From the NCBI RefSeq assembly GCF_028372415.1, contig NC_092877.1, forward strand, positions 248,243,010 through 248,307,009: a stretch of DNA of 64,000 bases, read 5' to 3'. Source of the stretch: Notamacropus eugenii (lineage: Eukaryota > Chordata > Mammalia > Diprotodontia > Macropodidae). A model generated the notes under the pieces. That model was not told the origin of the DNA and ran no database searches. It was given only the letters and a program-made list of their open reading frames with translations. The position numbers were made by a program, and so were the translations under genes. Each line of letters opens with the position of its first letter. Position 1 is the stretch's first letter. Of this stretch, positions 24,240-35,149 are shown piece after piece.

Positions 24240-25440
24240 ATTTTTTACTTAATTTTTAATTTATGGAATAAAACAAGCATTTTCATAAGATGGAAGAATT
24301 AAAAAAAATAAACAATAATTGCACAAGAAACCATACATCCATTATGTTCAACTTGCTATTTTATATTTATGTATATGTACACACATGTATGTGTATATAT
24401 ATATGCATATATATACATGTATGTATATGTTCTCATGTACTTTTTTCTCTTTGTTTTGTCCTCCCCACACCCCCACCCTGGAGGTGGCTACCATCAGAAA
24501 GAAATATGTGCTGGCATGTGTGTGTGTTCAAATATACAAACACACATATGCAATTATTTTATACATGTTTCTGTTGTTCAGTTCTTTCTTTTGATGCAGG
24601 TCGTCCTTTATATGTGCTTTGTACTTAATTTAGTGTTCATTATAGTGAAAAGGATTTGGCCACTTAAGTTCTTCATAAAACCATATTGTTGTTACTGTAT
24701 AAAATATTCTCTTAATTCTGTTCGTTTCATTCTTCATTATTTTGTGCAAGTCCTCTTATGTTTTTTTTTCTAAAATCTAAAAGCTCATCTTTTCTTATAG
24801 CCCAGTAGTATTCCATCATGATCATTCACCAAAACTTTGTTCAGCCATGCCCCAAATGAAAAGCACCTCCACTATTTCCAGTTCTTTACAACCAGAAAGA
24901 AAAGAGTTGTAAATGTTTTCAAACTCATAGGTCATTTTTTCTTTTTCCCTAATCATCTTTGCAAATAAATCTAGTAGTGGTATTACTGGGTCAAAAAGTG
25001 TAGGCAATTTAATACCTCCTTGGCCATAATTCCAGATTGCCCTCCAAAGTAGTTGGATCATATCACAGTTGCACCAAATGTGATTTAGTGTACTGATTTT
25101 CAACATCACCTCCAACAATTGTTACTTTCCTCTTCAGTTATTTTGGCCCATTTAATGGGTATAAAATACTCATGCTTTAATTTGCTTTTCTCTAATTAAT
25201 AGTGGTTTAGAACATATTTTCACGTAACTACACACAGTTTGACTTCTTCATTGGAAAAGTATCTGTTCATATTCTTTGAACATTCATCAATTAGGGAATG
25301 ATTTGTATTCTTACAGATTTTAAAAATGTTCTTTTTATATTTGAGATATGAGACATTAGTCTGAGAAACTGTCGATATTTTATCCATGATTTTCTGCTTT
25401 CCTCTGATGTTGGCTACGTTTGTTTTACTCATTTTGTTTT
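24240..25440 (-). mobile_element. L1 3' end fragment (3' UTR plus end of ORF2)
   Basis: Minus-strand L1. Bases about 24240-24800 are 3' UTR, with a TATG microsatellite inside at 24365-24430. Bases 24800-25320 read in reverse as the ORF2 C-terminus: a 98-codon frame (24822-25118) opens within it, containing an Asp-Pro-Val-Ile-Pro-Leu-Leu segment. The element is 5'-truncated near 25440. Confidence 0.75.
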
Positions 25441-26009
25441 TACACAATTGTTTGTATGTGTGTGTGTATGTTTGTATCTTCAAAACCTCTTAGGTGCCTG
25501 GAACACTGTATTTGCTCAACAAATATTTAGAGATTTATCCCCTGCTGTCATTTACCCCATGTGCCTCTCACACTGTCCGTTCAGACTACTATTAATTTTC
25601 ATAATAATCAGAAATTGTCCAAGATTAATAATCATCAAAAGAGAAAACTATAAATATATATTAATTTGAACAAGCAGGTAGCTGTACTACAAGTGTAACA
25701 TGCTTACAGAACTATCACATAGTCTCACAAAATTAATAAAACAAACATTTGAAATCATTCTCACCTTATCTGCTTTGCATATGAGGAAAAGGACTCCCAA
25801 AAAGAATTGATTTATCAATACATTACTTTTTGGGGGAATTTGATCATAATTAATTTACCACATGTTCTATAAACCCATTTAATATTCTACGATTTTTTAA
25901 AATCCATAGCTTTTGACCAAAAAAAAATATATATAATGCTACATAAAATAACAGTTCATATTTTTTTCTGAATTGGTTCAGTTGTCAACCTTCCAAAACC
26001 ATTAACTGT
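25441..26009. other. Unassigned DNA with possible MIR tail
   Basis: A short MIR/L2-tail-like stretch at about 25493-25530 ('taggtgcctggaacactgtatttgctcaacaaatattt'). The rest is AT-rich with no gene seen. Confidence 0.4.
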
Positions 26010-26316
26010 GAAATGAAGCATGGAGAATCTCAAAGTTAGGTGAGACTTTAGAGGACATTTAGTCAAACTGTATCCTGAATAGAAATAGCATGTATGACAT
26101 ACTCCTCCTTACTCATCCTTTTGAAAGAAGATACTGCTTCCAAAGGCACTGTATTACTCTTTAGTATTACTCTAATTATTAGGGATATTCTCCTTAAATT
26201 AAGCCAAAATTGCTTTTCTTATAATTTCTACTCAATATTCCTAGTTTTATCTTCTGGGAATAATCAGAAAAAAGTCTAATTAGTTTCTCCACCACTCTTC
26301 TTCAAATACTTTAAGA
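26010..26316. repeat. Ancient CR1/L3-like repeat, left part
   Basis: Matches from memory a long old amniote repeat: 'gagactttagaggacatttagtcaaact', 'ctctaattattagg', 'tagttttatcttctggg', 'aagtctaattagtttctccacc' and 'cttcaaatacttt'. It is interrupted by the HAL1-like insertion and resumes at 29182. The family name is uncertain. Confidence 0.55.
26305..26316 (+). repeat. Target-site duplication of HAL1-like element, left copy
   Basis: AATACTTTAAGA, matching AATGCTTTAGAA at 29182-29193 in 9 of 12 positions. The reading is supported because the host repeat continues seamlessly across the pair. Confidence 0.55.
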
Positions 26317-27013
26317 TGAAGTGGAGCCAAGAGGTGGAGTAGAAAGACTGACATGTAGAAGCTCCCCCTCATGACCCATAAATATCTGTAAGAAATGACT
26401 CTAAACAAATTCCAGAGAAGCAGAAGACACAAAATGACAGAGTGAAAGATATTTCTAACCCAAGACAGCCCAAGAAATGTCTATCGCACAGGGCTCAGAG
26501 TGGAGCACAGTCCACCATGGGCCGCATGGTGCAAGAGGAATAGGACCAGAACAGGCTTCAGGTCATAACCAGCAGGAGCAGTTCCCAGATTGCTCAACTC
26601 ATAAAAGCAACAGACAGTTTCAAAGGTCAGTGAAAAACTCTTTCGCCTGGGTGAGAAGGGGATGCATTCTGATCCCTCCAGCAGCAGCAACTGTGGCACC
26701 AATCTTCATTTTTGAAGACCTAGGCTTAAAGACCCTGGGGGAATTGAGCATCTGATCTGGATCTCAGCCCTGAGTGGCTCTCCTGGGGTGAGGAAGCATG
26801 CTAGCAGTGGAGGATCTGGAGAGGTAACCCCACTGGCAGATCCTGGGCAGAACAGAGTGCTTGTTGTTGCTCACAGAAAAAAGCACAGGCCAGGAGAGGA
26901 AGAAACTCCTCTTCACTGATTGTGTCACCTTGGAGGAACTGAGAACTTACAGATCCACAGAGTATACCCTGATCTTGACAAGGGACTCGAAAGTCAAGTA
27001 ACCGGATGAAAAA

Positions 27014-28170
27014 ATGCCCCCCAAAAGGAAGAAAAATAAGACTATAGAAGGCTATTTTCTTGGTGAACAGGTATTTTCTTCCATCCTTTCAGATGAAAAA
27101 CAATGCATATTATCAGAGGAAGAACTAAAATTCAAGACTTCTGCATCCAAAACCTCTAAAATAAATATGCATTTGTATCATGTCATGGAAGACCACAAAA
27201 AGGATTTTGAAAATCTAGTAAGAGAAGTGGAGGAAAAGTTGGGAAGAGACATGAGAGTGATGCAAGGAAATCATGAAAAGTAAGTCAATAGCTTGCTAAA
27301 GGGGACTCAAAAAATGTGGAAGAAAATAACACCTTTAAAAATAGACTAACCCAAATGGCAAAAGAAGTCCAAAAAGCCAATGAAGAGAAGAGTGCTTTAA
27401 AAAGCAGAATTAGTGAAATGGAAAAAAGAGGTTCAAAAGCACACTGAAGAAAATAGTTCTTTAAAAATTAGATTGGGTCAGATGGAAGTTAATGACTTTA
27501 TGAGAAATTAAGAACTAACAAAACAAAACCAAAAGAATGAAAAAATAGAACAACATATGAAATATCTCATTGGAAAAACAACTGACTTGGAAAATACATC
27601 CAGGAGGAATAATTTAAAAATTATGGGGTTACCTGAAAACCATGATCAAAAAAAGAACCTAGGCATCATTTTTTTCATGAAGTTATCAAGGAAAACTACC
27701 CGGGTATTCTAGCATCAGAGGTCAAAATAAATATTGAAAGAATCCACCAATCACCTCCTGAAAGAGATTCAAAAAGAGAAACTCTTAGGAATATTGTAGC
27801 CCAATTCCTGAGTTCCAGGGTCAAGGAGAAAATCCCTCAAGTAGCTAGAAAGCAACAATTCGAGTATTGTGGATATACAATCAGGATAACACAAGGTCTA
27901 GCAGCTTCTATATTAAGGAATTGAAGGGTTCGGAATATGATATTCCAGAAGGCAAAGGAAATAGGATTAAAACTAAGAATTACCTACCCAGCAAAACTGA
28001 ATATAATACTCCAGGATGAAAAATGGTCATTAAATGAAATAGAGGACTTTCAAGCATTCTTGAAGGAAAGAACAGAATTGAATAGAAAATTTGACCTTCA
28101 AACACAAGAATCAAGTGAACCATGTAAGGGTAAACAGAAAAGAGAAATCATCGGGGACTTACTAAACCTG
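27014..28170 (+). pseudogene. ORF1 of HAL1-like element, degraded
   Basis: Starts at an ATG with a basic N-terminus (MPPKRKKNKT). It stays open for 89 codons to 27280, then continues in other frames. Visible in order: N-terminal basic segment; coiled coil with two MEKE-type repeat units (about 27350-27500); RRM start with Arg-Arg-Asn-Asn-Leu-Lys-Ile and Gly-Leu-Pro-Glu (about 27600-27640); C-terminal domain with YPAKLN and DEKWSLNEIEDFQAFL (about 27985-28070). L1 ORF1p is an RNA-binding trimer. The N-terminus differs from the ORF1 of L1-C. Frameshifts and stops make it non-functional. Confidence 0.7.
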
Positions 28171-28244
28171 AACTGTTCTGCATTCCTACATGGAAAGACA
28201 ATATTTGTAACTCTTGAAACTTTTCTAAGTTTATGGGTAGTTGG

Positions 28245-28324
28245 AAGGATTGTACACACACATACACACTTTCAAACACACATGCATATTATATATGTAT
28301 GTATGTTCATATATATGGATGCAC

Positions 28325-28355
<31 letters not shown>
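28245..28355. repeat. Microsatellite (CA)n/(TATG)n inside HAL1-like element
   Basis: Imperfect CA run then TATG units. The second HAL1-like copy has a CA run at the equivalent site (37272-37298), so a seed repeat was already present in the ancestral element. Confidence 0.85.
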
Positions 28356-28604
28356 GATCTAGAGCACAGGGTGAGTTGAATAGGAAGGGATGATATCTAA
28401 AAAAATATAATTAAGGGGTAAGATAGGAATATATTGGGAGGAGAAAGGTTAAAATGGACTGGGGCAAATTATATCTTATAAAAGAGGCAAGAAAAAGCTT
28501 TTTCAATGACAGGGAAAAGGAGAGAGGTGAGAGGAAAAAAGTAAAGCTTATTCTCTTCACATTAATCTTAAAGCAGGAATGACATACACGCTCAATTTGG
28601 TATG

Positions 28605-28945
28605 AAAATCTATCTTGCACTACAGGAAAGTAGGGAAGAAGGGAATAAGTGGGTTGGCAGCATGATAGAAAGGAGGGAAAACTGGAGGAGGGAGTAATTA
28701 GAAGTAAACACTTTTGGAGAGGGACAAGGTCAAAAGATAATATAATAAATGGGTGGGAAGGATAAGATATAGGGAAATATAATCTTACACAACATGGCTA
28801 TTGTGGAAGACTTTTGCAAAACTACACATATATGGCCTATGCTGAATTGCTTGCCTCCTCAGTGGGAATAGATGGGATGGGAGGATGGGAGAGAAGTTGT
28901 AACTGAAAGTTTTAAGAGCTAATGTTGAGAATTGTTTTTGAACAC
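28605..28945 (+). repeat. HAL1-like 3' module A
   Basis: Starts near 'cactacaggaaagtagggaag' and ends near 'gctaatgttgagaattg'. The same order of landmarks recurs at 28985-29170 (module B). Copy 2 of the element has both modules as well. Confidence 0.55.
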
Positions 28946-28984
28946 AATTGAGAAATAAGAAATACAGGTAATGGGGTATACAAA

Positions 28985-29170
28985 ACTACCTTTCCCTACA
29001 AGAAAAGAGAGAAGATGGGGATAAGGGAAGGGAGGGGTGTAGTAGAATCTATGAAAGATTGGGGGAAAGTGTAATGTGAATGCCCAGTGTTTTGGAGTGG
29101 GAGGAAAGAATGGGAGAAAATTTGTAACTCAAAATTTTGTGGAATTGAATGTTGAAAACTAAAAATTAAT
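28985..29170 (+). repeat. HAL1-like 3' module B
   Basis: Starts near 'ccctacaagaaaagagagaag' and ends 'gaattgaatgttgaaaacta'. Shorter than module A but with matching start and end landmarks. The element therefore ends in two successive L1-type 3' ends. Confidence 0.55.
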
Positions 29171-29181
29171 AAAAATTTAAA

Positions 29182-29960
29182 AATGCTTTAGAATAGCTAT
29201 GACATGCCTCACGAAACTTTAGACTCACTGTTCCCAGTTATATCAACAGATTGTCATTTGTAATAATCATCAGACCATACGTTGACATGGTTGTCTTCCA
29301 GTGGTATACTACTGATAATCATTGCTTTCCATAAATTGTGGCTTTGGGATTTGAACAAAATCCTTTAGATATGAACTGACAAAGCAAATGTATAGACTGG
29401 AACTATCAGTTCTTTCCTCTCCTCTATTTACTCCTGGATAATATCCGGCTTTTAATACAATCTAAGATTTCAATAAATTGTCTAGAAGTTACATAGAATT
29501 AATTACTCATTGTTAAATTGCAATTTAATAAAACCCTGAGAAATTATTGTTTTAAATCTCATCAACTGTCTTCTAGACCGTTCCCTATCTTATTTGAACC
29601 AAAATGTAAGATTTTGTATTTATCCCTATTAATTTTCTTCTTACTTGCTTCCATCAAATAACTTGAAGATCTTTTTTCAAATTCTGGTTTTTTGTTGTTT
29701 TTTTGTGGCACTCACCAGGTCAGCTAGCTTTCCGTCAACTCAAAATTTTACAAATATGCATCTATGATTTTAGCTAAGTCATTGAATGAAATTGTACTTT
29801 TACAAGTCAGCTCAGATACCTGAGGCACTCCACTAGGGATGTCCTTACAGATTGTTGGCTAACCATTCATTTATGCCTACTCTTTGAATCTAACTATTAA
29901 ACCAATTCTAATCAGTCTTTATTAGTTTTCTTACCTAAAGTACAACTTTATTTAAATTTC
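29182..29960. repeat. Ancient CR1/L3-like repeat, right part
   Basis: Resumes the repeat of 26010-26316 after the HAL1-like insertion: 'tagctatgacatgcctc', 'ccaaaatgtaagattttg', and 'gatacctgaggcactccactaggga', followed by 'ctaactattaaaccaattctaat'. The same order is known from old amniote repeats. The first 12 bases (29182-29193) are the right copy of the target-site duplication. Confidence 0.55.
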
Positions 29961-30554
29961 TCCATCTTTTGTTCAAAATGTAGAATTGATATTTCAATTA
30001 TTTGCAAACTCATAAGTTTGACATATGTCATACCAAATCTTGTTTCTGAAATATACTGGTTATATGACCCTGGCCAAATTACAAACTTAGAGAGCCAAAA
30101 CTGCCTGCAAAGTTCAGATAATTATAACTTCTTTTTACCAGTGATCACCTTTTTCTAATGAAAAATGGACTTTATTTAATCATTTCTGCATTTGTAGTTG
30201 GAACTCTGGGAATTTAAAATCAACATCTTTGGCTGTCAGCTTCATATAAATGACAGAAAATATTTCTGCATTGTGCTCCATATTGTTGTGTTGTGATTGG
30301 ATGGAGCTTAGATGGAAATAGTCCAAAGACAAATAACTATGCTACTTATATAACTTTATACTTAGTATTCAGTAAAACTTTGCATAGATAGATAATATAA
30401 CTTTTTTGGTATTTTCATGTTAGTGAATTTAAAATTCATCTTCTGAGGAACTACTGAAGTCATCTTTGAGACAACTAAAGTGTTTGAATAATGGGTACAT
30501 TTTTTTCCATATGATTTTGATTTCTTCTGCTGTCTCTACATTTTGATGTCATCC
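29961..30554. other. Mostly unassigned, with a possible CORE-SINE piece
   Basis: About 30055-30130 shows 'ttatatgaccctggccaaattac', a SINE CORE-like phrase. The rest is unassigned. Confidence 0.35.
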
Positions 30555-30830
30555 ACACAAAGAACTTGGGATATAACTGTGGATGGAAGGCATGACCCAG
30601 GAAAGAAAAAATGAGACCAGAAATAGAAAAGAATACAGTAAACTCTTCAAATATTGAAAAAAATTTTATCAAGACCATTGTGCGCAAGACATTTTACTTA
30701 TACACCTAGTAATAAATGACAAAAAAGAAAAACAAATTGCCTGAGCTCAAGGAGCTTACATTGTAAGAGGTCAAGAACATCCCAACATAAGTAACTAAGA
30801 AAAGTCAAAAGGGCTAAAACACTAAAAACA
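30555..30830. repeat. Dispersed repeat, copy 2 of a pair (other copy 21175)
   Basis: Aligns by eye with 21185-21440, same orientation. It shares 'catgacccaggaaag', 'agaccagaaat', 'caagaccattgtgcgcaag' and an L2/MIR-like 'gagctcaaggagcttacat' segment. Confidence 0.6.
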
Positions 30831-31072
30831 TGATTTACCCAATTTAATGGTTGTCATTCCCACTGTTGCATTCTTAGCAAAGCCCAAATTGACTTGTATT
30901 AATTTATCTGACCTTTAATAGTACATTAACATGAAAGAGTTCCACTCATTCTGCTGCTCTCTGTGTCAAAAGGACATCAGAATAGTTTTCCACAAGGCCA
31001 ACCATCAACTTTTTATCTTTTTCCCGTACTCCTGGCTATTTTGTTTGTTTCAAATTTTTATGAATCTCAACC

Positions 31073-31155
31073 TGCATACACACACAAACACACACACACA
31101 CACACACATACACACACACGCATTTTCTAGTTTGTTTGTTTGTTTGTTTTCTAGC
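31073..31155. repeat. Microsatellites (CA)n then (TTTG)n
   Basis: About 48 bp of CA-rich repeat followed by TTTG units at about 31130-31152. They abut the left end of L1-F. Confidence 0.85.
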
Positions 31156-33775
31156 AATTTTTGTCAAATAGTGAGCTCTCTTCCTGGAAGCTGGAGTCTC
31201 TGGGTTTATCAAACTGTAAATTATTATAGTCATTGACTATAGGATCATCTGTATCTAACATTCCATTAAGCCACTACTCTTTCTCAGTCAGCAGCAACTG
31301 ATTTTGATGATAACCACTTTATAATATAGTTTTCCATCTGTTATGGCCAGCCAAAATTGATTTGAATTTTTCCATTTACTGCCTTGATATTCCTGAACTT
31401 TTTTTCTTCCAGATGAATTTTGTTACTGTTTAGTCTAGCTGTATAAAAATATTTTTAGTGGTTGCATGGGCACTGTAAGAAATAAGGAGCTTAACTCAGT
31501 TTAAAATTGATATTTGTATTATATTAGTTTGACCTACCCATGAGCAATTGATATTTCTCCAATTGTTTAGATCTGACTTTATCTGTGTGAAAATTATTGT
31601 GTAACTATGTACATATGGTTCCTTGGTTTGTCTTCACAGGTAGACTCCCAAATATTTCATATTGTGTGCAGTAATTTTAAGTGGAATTTATTTTTCTTTC
31701 TCATTGCTGGACTTTCTTGGTAATATATAGATAGATTGATGATTTATGTGAGTTTACTTTATATCCTGAAAATTGACAAATTTTATAAAGTTGAAAATTA
31801 TTTCAAGTAGATTTTTAGTTCTCTCTCTTAGGATACCATCATATCATCTGCAAAGAGTGATGAATTTGTTTCCTTATTACCTATTACAATTCAATTTACC
31901 TTTTTTCTCTTATTTCTAAAACTAATATTTCCAGTAAGATGTTGAATAATAATGTTGATAATGGGCATCCTTGTTTCACCTCTGATATTATTGGGAATGC
32001 TCCTTCCAAATCCTCATTATATATAATGTTTGCTGATAGTCTTAGATATATACAACTTATCATTTTCAGGAAAACTATTTATTACTATGCTGTCTAGTGT
32101 TTTTAATAGGAATGGATGCAATATTTTGTTATAAATCTTTTTTGCAAACAATAAGACAATAACATGATTTCTGTTAGATATTTTTATTGATTTGGTCAAT
32201 TATGCTGATAGTTTTCCCATTATTGAACAAATCCTGCATTCCTGGTATAAATATCATATAATCATAGTGTACTATTCTTGTAATGAATTCCTGCAGTCTC
32301 TTTGCTAATATTTTATTGAAATTCTTTGTATCTGTATTCATTAAACATATTGGTCTATATCAGCCTCATATATGTATCATAAGAGAAAGTTTGTCGTATT
32401 CCTTCTTCTCCTATCTTCACAAATGGTTTATATAGTATTGAAATTAATTGATTTTTAAATGTTTGGTAAAATTCACTTATAAATCCACCTGGCCCTGGAG
32501 ATTCTTTCTCAGGTACTTGATTAATTGCTTGTTCAATTTATTTTTCTGAAATGGGGTAATTTAAGTGTTTTATATCCTCTTTTGTTAACGTGGAAAATAC
32601 ACATATGTATGTACATATACATATATAATGCATACATATATACATGTATGTGTATGTATATATGTATATCCGTATATTAAAATTTTCATTCATTTCACTT
32701 CACTTGTCAAATTTATTGGCACATAGTTGGTCAAAATAGCTCATTTTTTTTTAAGTTTCCCCTTCTTTGGAGAATTCACCTTTTTAATTTTTGATATGGA
32801 TGTGTTTTTTTAACATAAATTAAAGATAAGTTTGTATACTTTATTACATTTTTTCATAAAACTAAGACAATTTTATTTACTAGTTCAATTTCTCTTTAAT
32901 TTTATTAATCTCCCATTTGATTTCCATGTCTAATTTGATATTTCATTGGGGATATTTAATGTGTTTTTTTCCTAGCTGTTTTAGTTCCATGTCAGTTCAT
33001 TCATCTCTTTTTCTCCCCTTTTATTCATGTAAGCATAGAGTTATATAAAATTTCCTCTAAGCTTTGGCTGCATGTCATAAATTTTAGTATGTTTTCTCAT
33101 TATGGTAATTTTCTTGATGAAATGATTGACTGTTTCTATGATTTGTTGCTTGATCCATTCATTCTTTAGGACTAGATTATTTAATTTCCAATATTTTTAG
33201 GCTATCTTTCCATGGTCTTTATTAATTGTAATTTTTATTTCATCATGATATTTCTGTATTGACTTGCGAGGTTTATTTTTTATGCCATAATATATGGTCA
33301 GTTTTTGTGTTGATGCCATATTTTGCTGAGAAAAAAGTATGTTCCTTTCATTCTCCATTCAGTTTTCTCTATAGGTCGATGATATCTAAAGTTTCTGAAA
33401 TTATTTTCATCTCCTTAACTTTTTTTATTATGTTGTGGAAAATTATTTAGTTCACAGAGAGAGATGTTGAAGTGTCCCACTAGTATAGTTTTGCTTTCTA
33501 TTTCTTCCTGTTACTCCCTTAACATCCCCTCTAATGATATGCATGTTATACTCTTGGTGCTTATACGTTTAGTACTGACACCACTTCATTGTGTTACCTT
33601 TTGGAAGATGTAGCTTCCTTCATTATCTCTTTTTATTAGATATGCTTTAGATTTGCTTTCTCTGAAGTCAGAACTGCTAATCCTGCTTATTTTTAGTTCA
33701 GTTGAAGCATAATATATTCTGATCTAAACTTTTTTGTTTGTACTTTACTCTTTTGTACCCCCTGCATTCAGAAAA
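31130..33775 (-). mobile_element. L1-F: L1 ORF2 fragment, truncated at both ends
   Basis: Minus strand. Running right to left it covers ORF2 from the endonuclease to beyond the reverse transcriptase. It is collinear with about 47490-50140 of L1-C, with similar phrases such as 'aatgcctcctagg', 'gctgtctagtgtttttaatag' and 'catcatatcatctgcaaagagtgat' (the reverse of the Phe-Ala-Asp-Asp active-site region). It lacks the 3' UTR on the left and ORF1 on the right. All frames are broken. It could be the displaced 3' part of L1-D, but I cannot prove the link. Confidence 0.75.
32600..32675. repeat. Microsatellite (TATG/TACA)n within L1-F
   Basis: Imperfect tetranucleotide repeat interrupting the L1 ORF2 sequence. 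Confidence 0.85.
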
Positions 33776-35149
33776 AAAATGTTTAGAAAATAGTAGGTGC
33801 TTAATAAATGACTATTAATTGATTAATCCTTTCTTGATTCCCAGTCCAATGCCTCCTAGGACTCTCTCTCCCAAAATTAATTTGCATTTCACAATTCTCC
33901 AATAATATACTTATGCCGTATGTATTTTTAATTTAGTTGCCTATTGAAACATAAGTTCCTATAATTATGAATAATTGATTTTGTTTCCCTAGTCTGGAAC
34001 AAAATGGGTATCTATGCTTGTTAGTAGATTGTTTTCATATTTATTTGACATGATTTTATCTAGTTATATTCCACATTTAATTCTATCCACATTTACTTCT
34101 AGTATGACTTCAAAATATAGCTATGTCTAATGTGTAAGGCTGTAATAATTGGTACATTGAGATCTTCTTTTAGGAAGCTAGTCATCTCTATCCACAAAAT
34201 TCTTCTGAACACATTTAGAAAATTCACAATATTACATCTTTATGGGTAAATCTCCTCCCTTCCAAAAAAAGGCAGAATGAGTCCTTTATGTAGTCTAGGT
34301 CAACACAGAGAGACAGACAGAGAAGTCCTCTGATATTTAGAGACAAATGAGGCAGGAGAATGTCTGAAGAGCAATCCAGCATCAAAAGAGAGGCTTTGCA
34401 GCAGCACTGAAGCAGGTCCCAGGTGCAAATATGAGTTTCCTGGACTCAAACAACAGCTCTACAAAGTGAACATATGAGAAGTGTCAGGTTTATCACTTTT
34501 GAATTCAGTTAGAACTATTCAATGTTTGACTCAGTTTTGTTTTCCTCTGAACTCCTGAACTCTCACTTGTCCATCAGCTCAAAATGGCATAGATCAGTTG
34601 AGCACAACTCTATGCTTCCCACAGTCTGTAATATGAATACCAGGAGAGTCATGTATGTGATGTTCCCACTATGCTGCTGTCTTAGTTTGCCTCTCCAAAG
34701 AGAATTTGATGCAGATCACAAAATTTAAAAAAAAAATTTAAAACGCATTTAGCTTATTTTGGTTGACTTTACTTTGACAGATTTAAGAAAATGAGTCCTG
34801 GAATATGTTATCTATTTGCCCATTTTGTCAGTGGTCAATGGCCCTACCAGCAGGTAAACAGATCCAAATATAAAAACATGTACAGTCCTATGAGCAATGA
34901 TTTGATTTGTGACAAATAGGGTCCCTGATCTAGATGCTCTTTCCTCTCCCAATCACTTGTTATGGCACATGAAAACAGATTATTAATATTTTATTCTGAG
35001 TAAACTTGATAAGATTTAAGGTTTTAAGAGTCCAATATTAATTAACAAATACCCTAGCAAGGTTAAACATTATAAGTTCATACTAGCACCTAAGTTTAAA
35101 TGAAAAGCTACTTGGAACAAGGGCCTATGGGAAATGGGCACTGAGTAGT
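33776..35149. other. Unassigned stretch between two L1s
   Basis: A short MIR-tail-like piece at about 33795-33830 ('gtaggtgcttaataaatgac'). The remainder, including a slightly more GC-rich part at 34280-34660, belongs to nothing I recognise. It separates L1-F from the 3'-truncated end of L1-A. Confidence 0.4.

Larger units (their letters stand above)
26317..29181 (+). mobile_element. HAL1-like ORF1-only LINE, near full length
   Basis: About 2.87 kb. The 5' end (GGAGCCAAGAGGTGGAGTAG) is a mutated L1-type start. A 5' UTR of about 690 bp is followed by ORF1 from 27014 (broken), then a purine-rich region with a microsatellite, and the 3' end GAATTGAATGTTGAAAACTA plus an AT-rich tail. There is no ORF2 and no reverse transcriptase anywhere in it. 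A second, 5'-truncated copy at 36824-38135 has the same layout after ORF1, so this is a family and not one deleted L1. Half-LINE (HAL1) elements that carry only ORF1 are known in mammals and depend on L1 machinery. Calling this one HAL1 is inference from structure. Confidence 0.75.

Noticed and set aside
24290..24773. Three overlapping plus-strand frames of 91-134 codons, Tyr/Cys/Phe-rich, membrane-like
   Set aside because: They lie antisense to an L1 3' UTR and across a TATG microsatellite; hydrophobicity comes from T-rich antisense sequence.
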